Made by a program: the position numbers and the translations under genes. The notes beneath the pieces are model-generated. The model did no database searches. It was not told the origin of the DNA and saw only the letters and a program-made list of their open reading frames with translations. Below, piece by piece: positions 63,181-64,000 of a stretch of 64,000 nt of DNA; position 1 is the first letter of the stretch, and each line of letters opens with the position of its first letter. The stretch spans positions 7,081,704-7,145,703 of the forward strand of contig NC_088304.1 of NCBI RefSeq assembly GCF_032854445.1, written 5' to 3'. The DNA comes from Liolophura sinensis. Taxonomy: Eukaryota; Mollusca; Polyplacophora; Chitonida; Chitonidae.

Positions 63181-64000
63181 AGATCTGAAAACTATAGCCC
63201 TGCCATGCAGGCTGTTAGTGGCTGATATGTTTTTTTACCGAGCAGTAAGGTGAAGTCACAGATTTTAACCATGTTGTTCCTCGATCCGTACAAAATGTAT
63301 GAGAGAATTTAGCATAATTGATTTATTCAACAGATTTAGTGAGAAAGGCCAAACTCATTATGTTTCCGCCTACACGAAAGTGGTTAAAGTTACAGGTATA
63401 AGAATCTACAACCCTTCACCTGGCACTTCTCAAACGTCACTTAAATTCACAGCCAAATTTAAGTTAGAGTGAGAGTTGGATTCGAGTCTACAACCTTACT
63501 GGGGATTATCGGCTGTGGTGAGAAAAGCTTTGGCTCATCTTGGCTCATATGTGGAAACTTTTCTACACACTTGGAAATCTTTTCTTGATCGACATTCATG
63601 TATGTAGATAAGTACAAGTCTTTGCACATATGTCGTTAGTAAATACCAAGACGGTGTAGCCGTCCAGGACGGAGAGGATCAGCGCCTTGTTGTTCCCTTA
63701 ATATGCAGAGTGCATGGTCAGGTAAGTAACAAAACTGTCTCAGTTATTTTACGAGCTGTCAAAACTATTTATTACTTAGTTGCGTAAGTGGGAGTACTGT
63801 ATGTGCTCCAACTGACTGGCCATGTTTCCTAATCTTTATGTGAAAATCTAAAGTAGTTTTTAAAGTAAAAACTGCTAGCGGTTACATATACTGATGTTGA
63901 TGAGAGAATAGCATACTTTAAATGGCCATCACCACAACATTGTCTTCTATACTGACAAACTTACACAGAAATAGAAAATAAAACCATACACAGACATTTA
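63181..64000 (+). repeat. Monomer Eb, unit 6 (cut by window end)
   Basis: With Eb2 it keeps the gttattttacgagctgtc block (near 63742). Remnant at 63472-63523, CCGTCC-A-GGACGG at 63660-63672. The SINE site (tagcatacttta here) is empty. The window ends at cacagacattta, about 120 bp before the expected F start. Confidence 0.85.

Larger units (their letters stand above)
55552..64000 (+). repeat. Higher-order repeat unit 6 (cut by window end)
   Basis: 8449 bp are visible. A to D are nearly complete, the end of D6 and start of Ea6 are deleted, and the window stops inside Eb6 before the F monomer. B6 resembles B4; Eb6 resembles Eb2. Confidence 0.93.

Noticed and set aside
1-64000. A bacterial or phage region, CRISPR array, or rDNA repeat
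   Set aside because: There are no long open frames, Shine-Dalgarno-led operons, short spaced repeats or recognisable rRNA segments. The repeat architecture and the SINE are eukaryotic.

Overview
This window contains no recognisable protein-coding gene, rRNA, intact tRNA gene or CRISPR array. From end to end it is one tandem array of a very long complex repeat. The same series of landmarks recurs about every 11 kb, starting at roughly 22, 11357, 23164, 34255, 45839 and 55552. This gives five whole higher-order units (11335, 11807, 11091, 11584 and 9713 bp) and a sixth cut off by the window end. The longest open frame is only 119 codons, and the short open frames recur simply because the DNA recurs.

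Each unit is itself a series of seven diverged, same-orientation copies of an older monomer of about 2.2-2.5 kb. I call them A, B, C, D, Ea, Eb and F. Most are shortened at defined places: the A/B join, the Ea/Eb join, the missing middle of C, and the missing parts of D. These joins recur in every unit, so the seven-monomer block formed first and was then amplified as a block, as in the higher-order repeats of centromeric satellites but with kilobase-sized monomers. Six of the seven monomers carry a minus-strand remnant resembling the 3' half of a tRNA (33 copies in the window). F carries a 151-bp local tandem repeat present in 1, 2, 3, 2 and 1 copies in units 1 to 5. B carries a 9-10 bp perfect hairpin kept in all six units.

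The only clear foreign insertion is a tRNA-derived SINE on the minus strand at 20024-20286, with a 12-bp target-site duplication, near the end of Eb in unit 2. Its tRNA head and core look like a SINE type I know from bivalve and gastropod genomes. The best guess for the host is therefore a mollusc or another lophotrochozoan; this is recognition from memory, not a search result.

Layout: unit 1, 22-11356; unit 2, 11357-23163 (with the SINE); unit 3, 23164-34254; unit 4, 34255-45838; unit 5, 45839-55551 (shortest, several deletions); unit 6, 55552-64000 (ends inside Eb). Shared indels link units in conflicting ways (1 with 3 in D and Ea, 2 with 5 in C and the F start, 4 with 6 in B, 1-3 against 4-6 in A). 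This is the pattern expected from unequal exchange or gene conversion inside the array. Monomer boundaries were set by eye at the recurring gcgtctggt-like motif, so they are a chosen phase and not proven ends.
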